DNA of 40,559 nt. Source: Geobacteraceae bacterium (GTDB lineage Bacteria > Desulfobacterota > Desulfuromonadia > Geobacterales > Geobacteraceae). The notes under the pieces are model-generated. The model did not search any database. It had not been told where the DNA came from and saw only the letters and a list, made by a program, of their open reading frames with translations. The position numbers were made by a program, and so were the translations under genes. The stretch is taken from assembly GCA_009773645.1 (NCBI GenBank), contig WSYB01000009.1:65480-106038 (forward strand), written 5' to 3'. Below, in pieces: positions 9,500 to 18,917 of this stretch. Positions within the stretch are counted from its first letter, which is position 1. Every line of letters begins with the position of its first letter.

Positions 9500-12225
9500 C
9501 CGCTGACCAGGAGGCACGGCCTCCCCGCCGGAAAAAAAGCCTGCGCCACCGTTTGATCGTTTCTCTCACCGGCCTGGCGGTGCTCCCCCTGATAGTTGCA
9601 ATGGCGGCCCTGTTCTTCGTGGTACGCGACGACGTGGGTGGTATCCATGGGAGTCAGCTCGCCCAGGAAGCGGGGCAGTTTGCAGACCGTCTGCGGGGGG
9701 AACTGCAGCGCTACCACCAGACCGCGGCCGCTCTGGCTGCGTTGCCGGAGGTAAGAGGTTACCTGTCCGGCTCGGCTCCCTTTCCGAAAGAGCTCCTTTC
9801 CTCGGCGCGACAATCCATCCCCATGATAACGGGGATCGATCTGGTTCCGGCGGGCCGTCCGGCGGGCCAGGGATCTTCCACCCCGCTGGTTTCCGGAAAA
9901 AACCTGGAGTACCGGCTGGCGGTCACGGACCCCAACGGTAAACCTCTGGGCGTGCTGGTGATCTCCTATGCACTGGAAGGCCTGCAACAGCTCTTCGCGC
10001 CGTCTCAGAAGGGGAAACCGGGAGGCGCAGTGCTGTTCACCGACGGGGGGCAACGCCTGGCGGGAGATCCAGGGATTCCCCTCCCCCCGCTTGCGGAAAG
10101 CGAAACCGGCTGGGTGACTTTCGGCTCCGGCGGTGAGAGCTATCTTGCCGGTGTGACGGCAGTTCGGGCGCCTGGGGGGACCGTCCCTCGCGACTGGTTC
10201 CTCGCCGTGGTCCAGCCGGCGTCCCAGGCATTCGGCCATTTATATTCGGTAAGCCGCCAGGTAGCCTTCTTCGTGATCCTGTTCGTCATTCTGGTCGCCG
10301 CCCTGGCGTGGTGGATGGCCGACCAATACATGCGCCCCATCCTGGAGATCAGGCGTGGCGCCGAGATCATCTCCCGCATCAACCTGGATCACCGGATCAA
10401 GGTCGACGCGGGGGACGAGATCGAGGAATTGGCCATCGAGTTCAACCTGATGGCCGAGAACCTGGCCAGGGCCTACGGCGAACTCGAAGGGCGCGTGCGG
10501 GAAGCGACCCGGACGTTGCAGGAAGAGCGTAATCGTCTGGCTACCGTGCTGCGCACCATGGTCGATGGTGTGGTAGTGGCCAACGAGGCCGAAGAGACCA
10601 TCCTGATGAACCCCCGTGCACGGATCATCCTGGGGCGCGGATACACGTCGGGCATAGGATCGGCCCTGTCACGCATCTTCCCCGGCGAGCGGCTCGGTTT
10701 TCACCTGAAGCGGCTTCGCCGGGGGTGGGACCCGGGCCGGGAAGCCGCGGAAGAGGTGGTTTTCCCCCTCCGGGACGGAAAGCTTTTGAAAGGCTCCCTG
10801 TCGGTTGTTCCCGGAACCGCGGGTGAGCAGGCCGGTTTTCTCCTGGTGTTTCGGGACCTGAGCACCCCCACCGAAGAGGGTGCCCGGTTCGAGGAGACCT
10901 TGCGGGAGATGCCCCAGCTCCTGAGGGGACCGGTGGCCACCTCCCGTTCTCTGGTCGAAACGCTCCAACGACACAGAGAGATGTCCGCGGAAAAACAGCA
11001 GGCTTTTCTGACGGCGCTGGCGGAGGAGATGGATCGTTTGAGCGGACGGGTGACGGCAATGGAAGAGGCTGCCAGAACTGCCCGGGAGTCGCGCTGGCCG
11101 GCCATTCCTTCCAATCCGCGGGAACTTCTGGATGAGGCGGTGGTTTCGGTTGCCGGGCTCGCAGTTGAGATCGAGGAGAGCGGCGATCCGATCCCTCCTG
11201 TCCTGGTGGAGCCTTTCTCCTGGGTGGCCTCTATGGAGTGCGTCCTGGAGTGGCTCGGGCAAAGGGGGGCCGGCGGGCTGCCGATCGGTGCAAACCTCCG
11301 GGTGGAGGACGGGACCGTGGTTACCACTTTTCGGGTCAAGTGCCCCTTCGCCGGCGACCCTGCGGAACTGGAAACCCTGGAGCTCTCTCCTGAAGGCGAG
11401 GAGCCGCTACCCCTGGGAGAAACGGTGCGGAAAAACCGGGGTGAGCTTTGGACCCGCTCTTGCGGCGATTCATTTGAGGTGCGACTGGCTCTGATGCAGG
11501 CAGGCGCCGTGAGCGAAGGGCGCCGGGCAGACGGGCTGATCGAGGGGGAACCGGAGTTCTACAACTTCGATCTGTTCCTGCCGCGGCCGGTATTCGAGCG
11601 GGAAGAGCTGCTCAATGCCAATCTGGCCGATCTCGACTACGTGGTGGTCGATACCGAGACTACGGGGCTACAGCTTTCCCAGGGGGACAAGGTCATCAGC
11701 ATCAGCGGCATCCGCATCCGCCGGGGGCGCGTCCAGAACGCCGGCATCTTTAACACACTGGTCAACCCGGGCCGGCTGATCCCTCCCGAGTCCGTGGAGA
11801 TCCACCACATCGAGGATTACATGGTGACGGGCGCTCCCTCCATGAGCGAGGTGTATCCGCAGTTCGTCGAGTACGTGGGAGACGCAGTGCTGGTGGCCCA
11901 CAACGCGGCATTCGACAAGAAGTGCCTCGACATGGCTGCGGCCGAAGCCGGCCTCCCCCAGATCGACAACCCGATCCTCGATACCCTGTTCCTCTCCTAC
12001 GCCCTGCACCAGGAGATCGAAGGGCACAGCCTCGAAGCCATCGCTGCGCGCATGGGGGTCACCATCGAGGGGCGGCACACCTCCCTGGGAGATGCCCGTG
12101 CCACCGCCCATATCTTCCTGGATCTCCTCACGCTGCTGCCGGCGCGGGGCGTGAGAACCCTTGCAGAAGCCAAGGCCTTCTGCGACAGGCACCTGCTACT
12201 GCGTTGGCAGACGTCCAGATTCTGA
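9496..12225 (+). CDS. Membrane HAMP-PAS sensor (degenerate kinase) fused to a DEDDh 3'-5' exonuclease
   Basis: A 909-residue fusion. Seen in order: transmembrane helix about 22-43, extracytoplasmic sensor about 45-250, second helix about 255-275, HAMP about 277-330, coiled coil, PAS-like region about 345-455, and a helical region where a histidine-kinase core would stand (about 465-665). That region lacks the SHELRTP histidine (it reads MPQLLRGPVATSRSL) and has no recognisable N, G1 or G2 ATP-binding boxes. From about 713 to 895 there is a DnaQ-type exonuclease with ExoI DTETTG (D719, E721), ExoII HNAAFDKK (D807) and ExoIII H861...D866, all acidic ligands present. The nuclease domain should be active and cytoplasmic, under control of a membrane sensor. 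Its substrate is unknown. Confidence 0.85.
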   Translation: MTADQEARPPRRKKSLRHRLIVSLTGLAVLPLIVAMAALFFVVRDDVGGIHGSQLAQEAGQFADRLRGELQRYHQTAAALAALPEVRGYLSGSAPFPKELLSSARQSIPMITGIDLVPAGRPAGQGSSTPLVSGKNLEYRLAVTDPNGKPLGVLVISYALEGLQQLFAPSQKGKPGGAVLFTDGGQRLAGDPGIPLPPLAESETGWVTFGSGGESYLAGVTAVRAPGGTVPRDWFLAVVQPASQAFGHLYSVSRQVAFFVILFVILVAALAWWMADQYMRPILEIRRGAEIISRINLDHRIKVDAGDEIEELAIEFNLMAENLARAYGELEGRVREATRTLQEERNRLATVLRTMVDGVVVANEAEETILMNPRARIILGRGYTSGIGSALSRIFPGERLGFHLKRLRRGWDPGREAAEEVVFPLRDGKLLKGSLSVVPGTAGEQAGFLLVFRDLSTPTEEGARFEETLREMPQLLRGPVATSRSLVETLQRHREMSAEKQQAFLTALAEEMDRLSGRVTAMEEAARTARESRWPAIPSNPRELLDEAVVSVAGLAVEIEESGDPIPPVLVEPFSWVASMECVLEWLGQRGAGGLPIGANLRVEDGTVVTTFRVKCPFAGDPAELETLELSPEGEEPLPLGETVRKNRGELWTRSCGDSFEVRLALMQAGAVSEGRRADGLIEGEPEFYNFDLFLPRPVFEREELLNANLADLDYVVVDTETTGLQLSQGDKVISISGIRIRRGRVQNAGIFNTLVNPGRLIPPESVEIHHIEDYMVTGAPSMSEVYPQFVEYVGDAVLVAHNAAFDKKCLDMAAAEAGLPQIDNPILDTLFLSYALHQEIEGHSLEAIAARMGVTIEGRHTSLGDARATAHIFLDLLTLLPARGVRTLAEAKAFCDRHLLLRWQTSRF

Positions 12226-12244
12226 CATAAGGGGGGGTCTCTAT

Positions 12245-12436
12245 ATGGATGTAATCTCATGCCGGCTTGCCGCACTGTTTGCCGTGGGAATCGTGGCCCT
12301 CTACCCCCCCCTGCTGGGGGCATTTAACCACCCCGGCAGCGTTTTTGGCATCCCGTTGCTCCCCCTCTACCTGTTCACGGTCTGGGGCGCACTGGTGCTG
12401 ATCAGCTGGCTGCTGACCCGAGGAGATGAACCGTGA
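12245..12436 (+). CDS. Small two-helix membrane protein, CbrX-like
   Basis: A 63-residue protein with two hydrophobic segments (about 8-27 and 40-58) and little else. A GGGGGGG ribosome site lies upstream of the ATG at 12245. Its TGA stop overlaps the GTG start of the symporter-kinase (GTGA, 12433-12436), so translation is coupled. In Pseudomonas a small membrane protein, CbrX, is encoded in the same overlapping position before the symporter-kinase CbrA. Calling this protein CbrX-like rests on position and size, not sequence identity. It may also be a DUF4212-like companion of the transporter domain. Confidence 0.75.
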   Translation: MDVISCRLAALFAVGIVALYPPLLGAFNHPGSVFGIPLLPLYLFTVWGALVLISWLLTRGDEP

Positions 12437-15400
12437 ACCATACCTTCTGGGTCGCCTCCCTGGGGGTCGGCTATCTCCTCGGCCTGTTTGCCATCGCTTA
12501 CGCCACGGACAAGGCGAGGGAGAGGGGGCGCAGCCCGGTCGACAACCCATGGGTCTACAGCTTTTCCCTGGCCGTCTACTGCACTTCCTGGACATATTAC
12601 GGCAGTGTGGGGCAGGCCGCGACCACGGGGCTGGGGTTTCTGCCGATTTACCTGGGGCCCACCCTCGTCTTTCTTCTGGCTCCCTCCCTTTTGCGACGTC
12701 TCGTCTCCTTCTGCCGGGCGGAAGGGGTCACGAGCCTGCCGGACCTGCTCGAGGTCCGGTACGGAAGGGGATGGACCCTGGGTGCTCTTGCCACTACGCT
12801 GATGGTGATCGGCATTACCCCCTATATCGGACTCCAGCTCAAAGCGGTGGGGTATACCTTCGATCTCCTTACCGGCAGGGGGGTGGCCACCGGGATTCTG
12901 GACGATGCCTCCTTCTGGGCGGCCCTGGGTCTCTCGATCTTCGCCGGCCTCTTCGGGGCGAGGAGCCTGGTCGCCACCGAGCGGCACGAAGGGATGGTCG
13001 CTGCGGTGGCCTTTGAGAGCGCGGTGAAGCTCGGGGCCTTCCTGGTGATCGGATTCTACATCACCTTCGCCATCGGCGGCGGGTTCACGGAAGTCTTTCA
13101 GAGGGCGCTTGCCGACGCCGACCTTTCGCGTCTGTTCCTGCTCGGAGAGGGGTCAGGGACCTCATTGCCCTCCTGGGTCGCACTGAGCGTACTCTCTGCG
13201 TCGGCCGTCATTCTGCTTCCTCGCCAGTTTCACATGCTGGCCGTCGAGAACGTGCGGGAGCGCCACCTGCGGACGACTTCCTGGGCATTTCCTGCCTACC
13301 TGCTGCTCATCAACGTGCTCGTGCTTCCCGTGGCACTGGTCGGGCGTCTGGACGGGGAGGGGCTGAGTCCCGATTTCTTCATGATTTCCCTGCCGCTGTC
13401 GCGCGGCCATACCGGCCTGGCATTTCTCGCCTATCTGGGGGGGTTTTCGGCTGCGACGGGGATGGTCATCGTCGAGGCGGTCGCTCTGGCCACGATGATT
13501 CTCCACCATTCAGGGGTTGCGGTCCTCAGCGGCGTTTACTCCACCTTTCGCGGCAAAGGGGTGGACCTCTCCCGCCCCCTGTTGTACACCAAGCGGGCCG
13601 TCATCTTCGGCGTGGTGCTGCTGGGTTACGGATTCAAAAGGTGGATCGGCGAGTCACACACCCTGGTCGCCACGGGGCTGTTGTCTTTTTCCGCGGTGAT
13701 CCAGTTTGCTCCCGCCGTACTGTTCGGTCTGTACTGGAAAAGGGGCACCCGGACCGGGGCACTCGCCGGTCTTGCCGCCGGTTTTGGCGTATGGATCTAT
13801 ACCCTGCTCATTCCCAGCTTCGTTGATTCGGGCTGGATGAGCGAATCGCTCCTTACGCAAGGACCGTGGGGAATGGAGCTTTTGCGGCCTCGCGCGCTGT
13901 TCGGGTTGCATGGATTCGACACCTGGACCCATGCCCTGATCTGGAGCCTGGTATTCAACATGGGGGCCTATTTCACGTTCAGTCTCCTGACCCCGCAGCC
14001 TGCTGAGGAGGCGCCACGCGTCGAGCTGCCGGCCGCATGGGCTACGCGGGCCGACCTGGAAGGGCTTCTGGCGCGGTTTGTGGGCGCCAAGACGGCCCGC
14101 GATGTGCTGGGCTCCCTGCCGGAACGCTCTTCCCCCCAGGCGCTCCTCGAAGCAACGGAGCGTTGTCTGGCCAGTGCGCTGGGAGCACCGTCGGCACGCA
14201 TGATCATCAACAGTACCCTTGCGTGGCCCCGGGACCGGGCCGTGGAGATCCTGGACGTCTTCGGCGGCGTTTCCCAGACCCTGGCAGAGAGCAGGGAAGC
14301 ACTGGAGAGGCGCCTGCGGGAGTTGGTGGTCCTTCATGAGGCCTCCCATGCCCTTTCGAGGAGCCTGGACATCGAAACGCTTTTGCAGGAGGTGCTCCTT
14401 CTGATCAAGCGGGAGTTCGGGTTCGAGCACCTGGCGGTCCGGCTCCTGGACGAGGACGGTATCCTGCGGATTCGCAGCTACGTGGGACTCATGGCGGATT
14501 ACGTGACGGCGTCCGCCATGGTTCCATCCCGGGATACCTACTTCGGCCTCTGTTTCCTGGACGCCCGGCCGGTCGTGGTGGGGGACACCAGGGAGATCGA
14601 CAAGCCGCTCCTCTTCTCCAAGCTGGTCAAGGACGTGCCGGTGAGCGCGTTCATCCATGCACCGATGACCTACGAAGGGAGGGTGATCGGAGTCCTCACC
14701 GCCTATGCCACCCGCGGCCCGATGCACTTCACCGACGAGTTCGTCGAGCTGTTCGCGGCCTTGGCCAACCAGCTCGCCATGGCAGCGGTCAACGCCCAGC
14801 TCTACGCGGAGGTTCAGGCTTACAGCCATGCCATGGAGGAGAAGGTGGCCCGGCGTACGGCCGAACTGGAGAAGGCCAATGCCCGGCTTCTGGAACTGGA
14901 CCGTCTCAAGAGCGATTTTCTCTCAACGGTGAGCCACGAATTGCGGACGCCACTGACTTCTATCCAGTCCTTCTCCGAGATTTTGCTCCGTTACGACGTA
15001 GACGATGCGGAAAAAAGGAAGAAGTTCGTGGGGGTCATCCATACCGAGGCGGAGCGGCTTACCCGCATGATCAACGATCTGCTCGATCTCTCCAAGATCG
15101 AGGCGGGGCGACTGGAACTGTATCCCAGGCCGCTGGAACTGGAGCCGGTCTTTGCCAAGGCGCTCAACTCCACCCACCCGCTGTTCGCCGAAAAGGAGAT
15201 CAAAGTGGTAAGTGAAGTCGAGGCAGGCATTCCCCCGGTCTATGCCGACGCGGATTGTCTCCACCAGGTGCTTACCAACCTTCTTTCCAATGCAGTGAAG
15301 TTTTCCCCGACCGGCGGGGAGGTCCGGCTCAGCGGCCGGCAGAAAGACGGCTTCGCCCTGATAGTCGTGGCGGACGAAGGTCCGGGTATCCCGTCGGACC

Positions 15401-15603
15401 GGCTGGAGCAGGTTTTCGATCGCTTTCACCAGCTGCGTGATCCCCAGAAATCCCATCCCCTCGGCACCGGCCTCGGGCTGACGATCTCACGGGAGATCGT
15501 GGAGAGGATGGGCGGGAAGATCTGGGTTGAAAGCGAGCTGGGAGCCGGCGCGGTGTTCTCCTTCACCGTTCCCCTCTCCGAGGCCCCTCATGGCCTCGAG
15601 TAA
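12433..15603 (+). CDS. Sodium:solute symporter-STAC-GAF-histidine kinase (CbrA/CrbS-like)
   Basis: A 1056-residue hybrid. Residues 1-520 form a sodium:solute symporter (SLC5-type) domain of about 12-13 helices. Residues about 540-610 fit a STAC linker domain, as in CbrA and CrbS. Residues about 635-790 form a GAF domain. A coiled coil leads to HisKA with H835 in STVSHELRTPL and a complete HATPase domain (NLLSNAVKFS, DEGPGIP, GTGLGL), so kinase activity is expected. CrbS-type proteins regulate acetate use in gamma-proteobacteria and CbrA senses histidine in Pseudomonas; the ligand here is unknown. The GTG start is coupled to the small upstream gene, with AGGAG at 12421. The likely partner is the receiver at 9128. 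Confidence 0.92.
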   Translation: MNHTFWVASLGVGYLLGLFAIAYATDKARERGRSPVDNPWVYSFSLAVYCTSWTYYGSVGQAATTGLGFLPIYLGPTLVFLLAPSLLRRLVSFCRAEGVTSLPDLLEVRYGRGWTLGALATTLMVIGITPYIGLQLKAVGYTFDLLTGRGVATGILDDASFWAALGLSIFAGLFGARSLVATERHEGMVAAVAFESAVKLGAFLVIGFYITFAIGGGFTEVFQRALADADLSRLFLLGEGSGTSLPSWVALSVLSASAVILLPRQFHMLAVENVRERHLRTTSWAFPAYLLLINVLVLPVALVGRLDGEGLSPDFFMISLPLSRGHTGLAFLAYLGGFSAATGMVIVEAVALATMILHHSGVAVLSGVYSTFRGKGVDLSRPLLYTKRAVIFGVVLLGYGFKRWIGESHTLVATGLLSFSAVIQFAPAVLFGLYWKRGTRTGALAGLAAGFGVWIYTLLIPSFVDSGWMSESLLTQGPWGMELLRPRALFGLHGFDTWTHALIWSLVFNMGAYFTFSLLTPQPAEEAPRVELPAAWATRADLEGLLARFVGAKTARDVLGSLPERSSPQALLEATERCLASALGAPSARMIINSTLAWPRDRAVEILDVFGGVSQTLAESREALERRLRELVVLHEASHALSRSLDIETLLQEVLLLIKREFGFEHLAVRLLDEDGILRIRSYVGLMADYVTASAMVPSRDTYFGLCFLDARPVVVGDTREIDKPLLFSKLVKDVPVSAFIHAPMTYEGRVIGVLTAYATRGPMHFTDEFVELFAALANQLAMAAVNAQLYAEVQAYSHAMEEKVARRTAELEKANARLLELDRLKSDFLSTVSHELRTPLTSIQSFSEILLRYDVDDAEKRKKFVGVIHTEAERLTRMINDLLDLSKIEAGRLELYPRPLELEPVFAKALNSTHPLFAEKEIKVVSEVEAGIPPVYADADCLHQVLTNLLSNAVKFSPTGGEVRLSGRQKDGFALIVVADEGPGIPSDRLEQVFDRFHQLRDPQKSHPLGTGLGLTISREIVERMGGKIWVESELGAGAVFSFTVPLSEAPHGLE

Positions 15604-15748
15604 AGCCGTTCCTAGGATAAATCTAAATTTACCAGGACACTGCACAAGCGGTTAATCGTGAGCAGTGAATCCGGTTCGAACTGGACACCGAATGGTTTCT
15701 ACTGGAGTTGCACAGGTTGCTGTGCTATATTCAAGCCGCGAGGGGGCC

Positions 15749-17206
15749 ATGCAGAACAGCGCGATCTGCGAAGAGAGTTTCTTTTTCGTCCGCATCGAAG
15801 CAGTGTGCACGGGTCCGGCTCTCACCTGTGCGCCGGACGCTGATGTAGTCGAAGTCGCCCGGCTCATGCAAGGCAACGACAGTACAGCTATCGTGGTCGT
15901 CGAAGACGGGACCCCGGTGGGCATCTTCTCAATCCGTGACTTGCGAAAGCTCATTGCCGATTCCGGCGGTGCGATCGCCGGCTGTAAAGTTCGGGAAAAC
16001 ATGGGGCACGGGCTCATCACCATCCGACGGCAGGACTATGTGTTCGATGCCGTCTTCAAAATGGCCCGGCACAACATCCACAACCTCGGCGTTGTTGATG
16101 ACGAGGGAAAGCTGGTCGGCGTCATCTCCGACACCGACCTGCTGAAAATCCAGACTTGCACCCCCCTATGCCTCCATCAGGAGATTGAGGCAGCCCATTC
16201 CATCGACCAACTGCAGGCGCTCGGCGTAAGATTGCTCGACATGGTGAGATTCACCATAAGTACGGGCATCGACACAAAAAGCGTTGTGCAACTCATCTCC
16301 CGGTTCAACGACGCCATCACCCTGCGCCTGATTGCCCTGTTGGAAAGCACCGAGGGTATTCGCCTCCCCGAAGGGGCCACCTACCTCGTCCTTGGCAGCG
16401 GAGGTCGGAGCGAACAGACCCTGTGCACCGATCAGGACAATGCCATCGTCTGCATCGACGACCTTTCGCCGGAGAAACTTCGCGACGTCGAACGCTTCGC
16501 CGCCAGGCTCGTCGACGCCCTCGAAGAAATCGGCATCCCCCGTTGCCCCGGCAACATCATGGCCAGCACCCCCCAGTGGCGCCATAGCCTCACCGAATGG
16601 AAGCAGCTTCTCGACCAGTGGATCACCGTTCCCACCCCCGAGCACATGCTCAACTTCGGCATGTTTCAGGACCTTCGGTCCCTGCATGGCGACGAGACCC
16701 TGGGCATACAATTGCGCGACCATATCCGCGACGCCGTCCAGCGCCACGCCTTCTTCTTTCCCAACATGGCGGGCCATGTTGTGCGCTTCCCGCCGCCGTT
16801 CACCATGTTCGGACGCATCCGGGTCGAGCCCGGCGGAGAGCATAAGGGCAAGGTTGACCTCAAAAAAACCGGCATCTTCGCCATTACCGGAGGCGCGAGC
16901 CTCCTGGCCCTCGAAGCCGGCATCATCGGCGGGAGCACATGGGAAAAACTCGAACTCCTCGGAAAACGGGGAGTTCTTGAAAGCGGCGACCTTGAAACCA
17001 TCGTAGAAGCCTTCACCTTCCTGACCCGGCTTCGTCTACAGTGGCAACTGCGGGAACTGTCCGCAAACGGCAAACCCACAAACCATGTCGACCCGCTGGT
17101 TATGACCGACAAAGAACGGGACCAATTCCGGCAAGCTCTCAACGGGGTCAATACCTTTCTGTGGATATTCCGCGACCACTACCTGCTCGACTTCTTCTCC
17201 ACCTGA
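15749..17206 (+). CDS. Paired CBS domains with DUF294 nucleotidyltransferase
   Basis: A 485-residue cytoplasmic protein. Two CBS motifs (about 16-70 and 78-135) are expected to bind an adenosine nucleotide. A DUF294 region follows, with the nucleotidyltransferase signature GSGGRSEQTLCTDQDN at 216-231 and both catalytic aspartates present, and then the family's C-terminal helical domain. DUF294 resembles the GlnD/GlnE type of nucleotidyltransferase; no substrate is established. Genes of this kind often lie beside ActP-type symporters and DnaQ-like exonucleases, as here. ATG at 15749 is preferred because GAGGGGG precedes it and CBS similarity starts soon after; an upstream extension to 15665 looks random. 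Confidence 0.88.
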   Translation: MQNSAICEESFFFVRIEAVCTGPALTCAPDADVVEVARLMQGNDSTAIVVVEDGTPVGIFSIRDLRKLIADSGGAIAGCKVRENMGHGLITIRRQDYVFDAVFKMARHNIHNLGVVDDEGKLVGVISDTDLLKIQTCTPLCLHQEIEAAHSIDQLQALGVRLLDMVRFTISTGIDTKSVVQLISRFNDAITLRLIALLESTEGIRLPEGATYLVLGSGGRSEQTLCTDQDNAIVCIDDLSPEKLRDVERFAARLVDALEEIGIPRCPGNIMASTPQWRHSLTEWKQLLDQWITVPTPEHMLNFGMFQDLRSLHGDETLGIQLRDHIRDAVQRHAFFFPNMAGHVVRFPPPFTMFGRIRVEPGGEHKGKVDLKKTGIFAITGGASLLALEAGIIGGSTWEKLELLGKRGVLESGDLETIVEAFTFLTRLRLQWQLRELSANGKPTNHVDPLVMTDKERDQFRQALNGVNTFLWIFRDHYLLDFFST

Positions 17207-17311
17207 TTTGTCGGATTAGCGAAAATTCTGCGCCATGCTGCAAACAGCAACCGAGGTCTAGCAACTTGAACGTGCGGATTAACGTAATGTCCACTAAACC
17301 GGGGCAACTTC

Positions 17312-17389
17312 ATGTGTATCATTTTCAATGTTTACATCGACAGGCTGGCCGAACGCCACAGCCGCAGGAGAGACAGAACCTATGAGTAA
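17312..17389 (+). pseudogene. 3' relic of a second DUF4212 small-subunit gene
   Basis: The 25 residues read here end IFNVYIDRLAERHSRRRDRTYE in two parts: IFNVYIDRLAE and RHSRRRDRTYE. They match the last residues of the intact protein ending at 9066 at 16 of 22 positions. Over 69 aligned bases the two copies are 57/69 identical. The rest of the gene is absent. The relic still opens with an ATG and its TAA overlaps the symporter ATG (ATGAGTAA), so it may now work as a translated leader coupling the symporter start. Confidence 0.85.
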
Positions 17390-18911
17390 CGACATGGTCA
17401 ATCCCTGGCCCCTCATCATCGTCGCAGGGGTGCTTGCCCTGTTTATTCTGGCAGGTCTCCGCTCCAAATCCCGTGACATGTTCGATTACGGAGTCGCGGG
17501 GCGATATACGGGCCGTATTGGCGGCGGAGCGGCCATTGCCAGCAACTGGATGAGCGCCGCCAGTTTTCTGGGAATGGCCGGCCTTCTCTACCTGCAGGGC
17601 TATTTTGCCCTGGCCTACGTCATAGGGTGGACCGGCGGATATGTTCTCCTTCTGGTGCTCATGGCGGGGCAGATCCGGCGATTCGGCAAATACACCGCCC
17701 CCGATTTCGTCGGCGCCAGATACGCATCTCCCACTGCCGGCCTGATTTCTGCCGTTATATCCATAACCATCTCGATCATTTACTGCGTGGCCCAGTTCAA
17801 GGGAATCGGGATGGTCTTCGGCTGGCTTTTCGGCATTGAGTATTCGAGGGGAGTAGTGCTGGGCGGTGCGGTGGTGATTTCCTACGTGGCGATCTGTGGT
17901 GTGCTGGGGGTGGCAAGGAACCAGCAGATGCAGTATTTTGTCATTATTGTTTCGTACATCCTTCCCCTCATGTTTCTGGCTCACAACCTCGGTTGTTTCT
18001 GGCTGATCCCCCAGTTCGGCTACGGAACGGCCATGAAGGAGCTGGCACAGGAATTCAACTTCAACTTTGCCGCCCCTTTTGCCGGGACTACGCTATTCCA
18101 GTGGGCTGCTCTCTGTTTTACGCTGATGGTCGGCACTGCCGGCCTTCCCCATGTGATGTCCCGCTTCTACACTCAGCCGAACATTCGCGATGCCCGCTGG
18201 AGCGTGGTCTGGGGGCTGTTTTTCATTGCCCTCATATACTGGTCTGCGCCGGCCTACGCGGTCTTCGCGCGGCTTCTTGAGGCCCGTGGGGGGGTCATCC
18301 CGGAACCCGCGGCGGCACGGAAGATGGCCGATATTATGGTGTTAAAAGCGGCGGTCATGGGCGGTCTCCCGAGCTGGCTTACGGGCATTCTGGCAGCCGG
18401 CGCGGTAACCGCCGCTTTCTCAACGGTAACCGGTCTTCTCATGACCGGGGCATCGTCCATGTCCCACGATATTTACTACCGGCTCATCAATCCGCAGGCA
18501 TCGGAGGAGCGCAAGATGTTCATTGCCAAAAGTTCCACCCTGGTGCTGGCCGCCCTGGTGCTCTTAATCGCCCTCAAACCGCCCGGACTCATTGCCGAGA
18601 TAACGGCAGTGGCCTTTGCCCTGGCCGGAAACACCATTTTTCCCGTCTTCCTTTTGGGTATCTGGTGGGGGCGGACTAACCGTTACGGGGCCATTGCCGG
18701 GATGCTGTCGGGGATAGTGATAACCTTTGCCACGCCTCTCTTCGGCGGCTACATCCCCATTGTCGCAGTAATTTTTCCGGTGACTTCGTCGGCTTTATGC
18801 GGAGCGCCGCTGGTAATTGCGGTGATGGTTCTGGTTTCCCTTTTCACTCCGCCACCTCCCGAGGAGATGAGGCGTTTTCTGGCCGAAGAGGTGCACGGAC
18901 ATCTGGATTAG
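17382..18911 (+). CDS. Cation/acetate-type sodium:solute symporter
   Basis: A 509-residue symporter of the sodium:solute family with about 13 helices, close to ActP and the large subunits that pair with DUF4212. The first-helix motif SAASFLGMAG and the later AAFSTVTGLLMTGASSMSHDIY region (first half AAFSTVTGLLM) are where sodium and substrate bind in this family. It is likely the working monocarboxylate, probably acetate, importer of the block; acetate is the main electron donor in Geobacter. The ATG at 17382 overlaps the DUF4212 relic stop. It has no full small-subunit partner next to it; the intact one is at 8740. Confidence 0.92.
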   Translation: MSNDMVNPWPLIIVAGVLALFILAGLRSKSRDMFDYGVAGRYTGRIGGGAAIASNWMSAASFLGMAGLLYLQGYFALAYVIGWTGGYVLLLVLMAGQIRRFGKYTAPDFVGARYASPTAGLISAVISITISIIYCVAQFKGIGMVFGWLFGIEYSRGVVLGGAVVISYVAICGVLGVARNQQMQYFVIIVSYILPLMFLAHNLGCFWLIPQFGYGTAMKELAQEFNFNFAAPFAGTTLFQWAALCFTLMVGTAGLPHVMSRFYTQPNIRDARWSVVWGLFFIALIYWSAPAYAVFARLLEARGGVIPEPAAARKMADIMVLKAAVMGGLPSWLTGILAAGAVTAAFSTVTGLLMTGASSMSHDIYYRLINPQASEERKMFIAKSSTLVLAALVLLIALKPPGLIAEITAVAFALAGNTIFPVFLLGIWWGRTNRYGAIAGMLSGIVITFATPLFGGYIPIVAVIFPVTSSALCGAPLVIAVMVLVSLFTPPPPEEMRRFLAEEVHGHLD

Positions 18912-18917
18912 GCAAAT

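Noticed and set aside
13654-14829. A 391-codon minus-strand frame
   Set aside because: Antisense to the symporter-kinase gene; composition is what high GC at third positions produces.
15690-15740. Possible sigma-54 promoter before the CBS-DUF294 gene
   Set aside because: TTGCAC and TTGC are present, but the spacing between the GG and GC elements does not fit the required ten bases.
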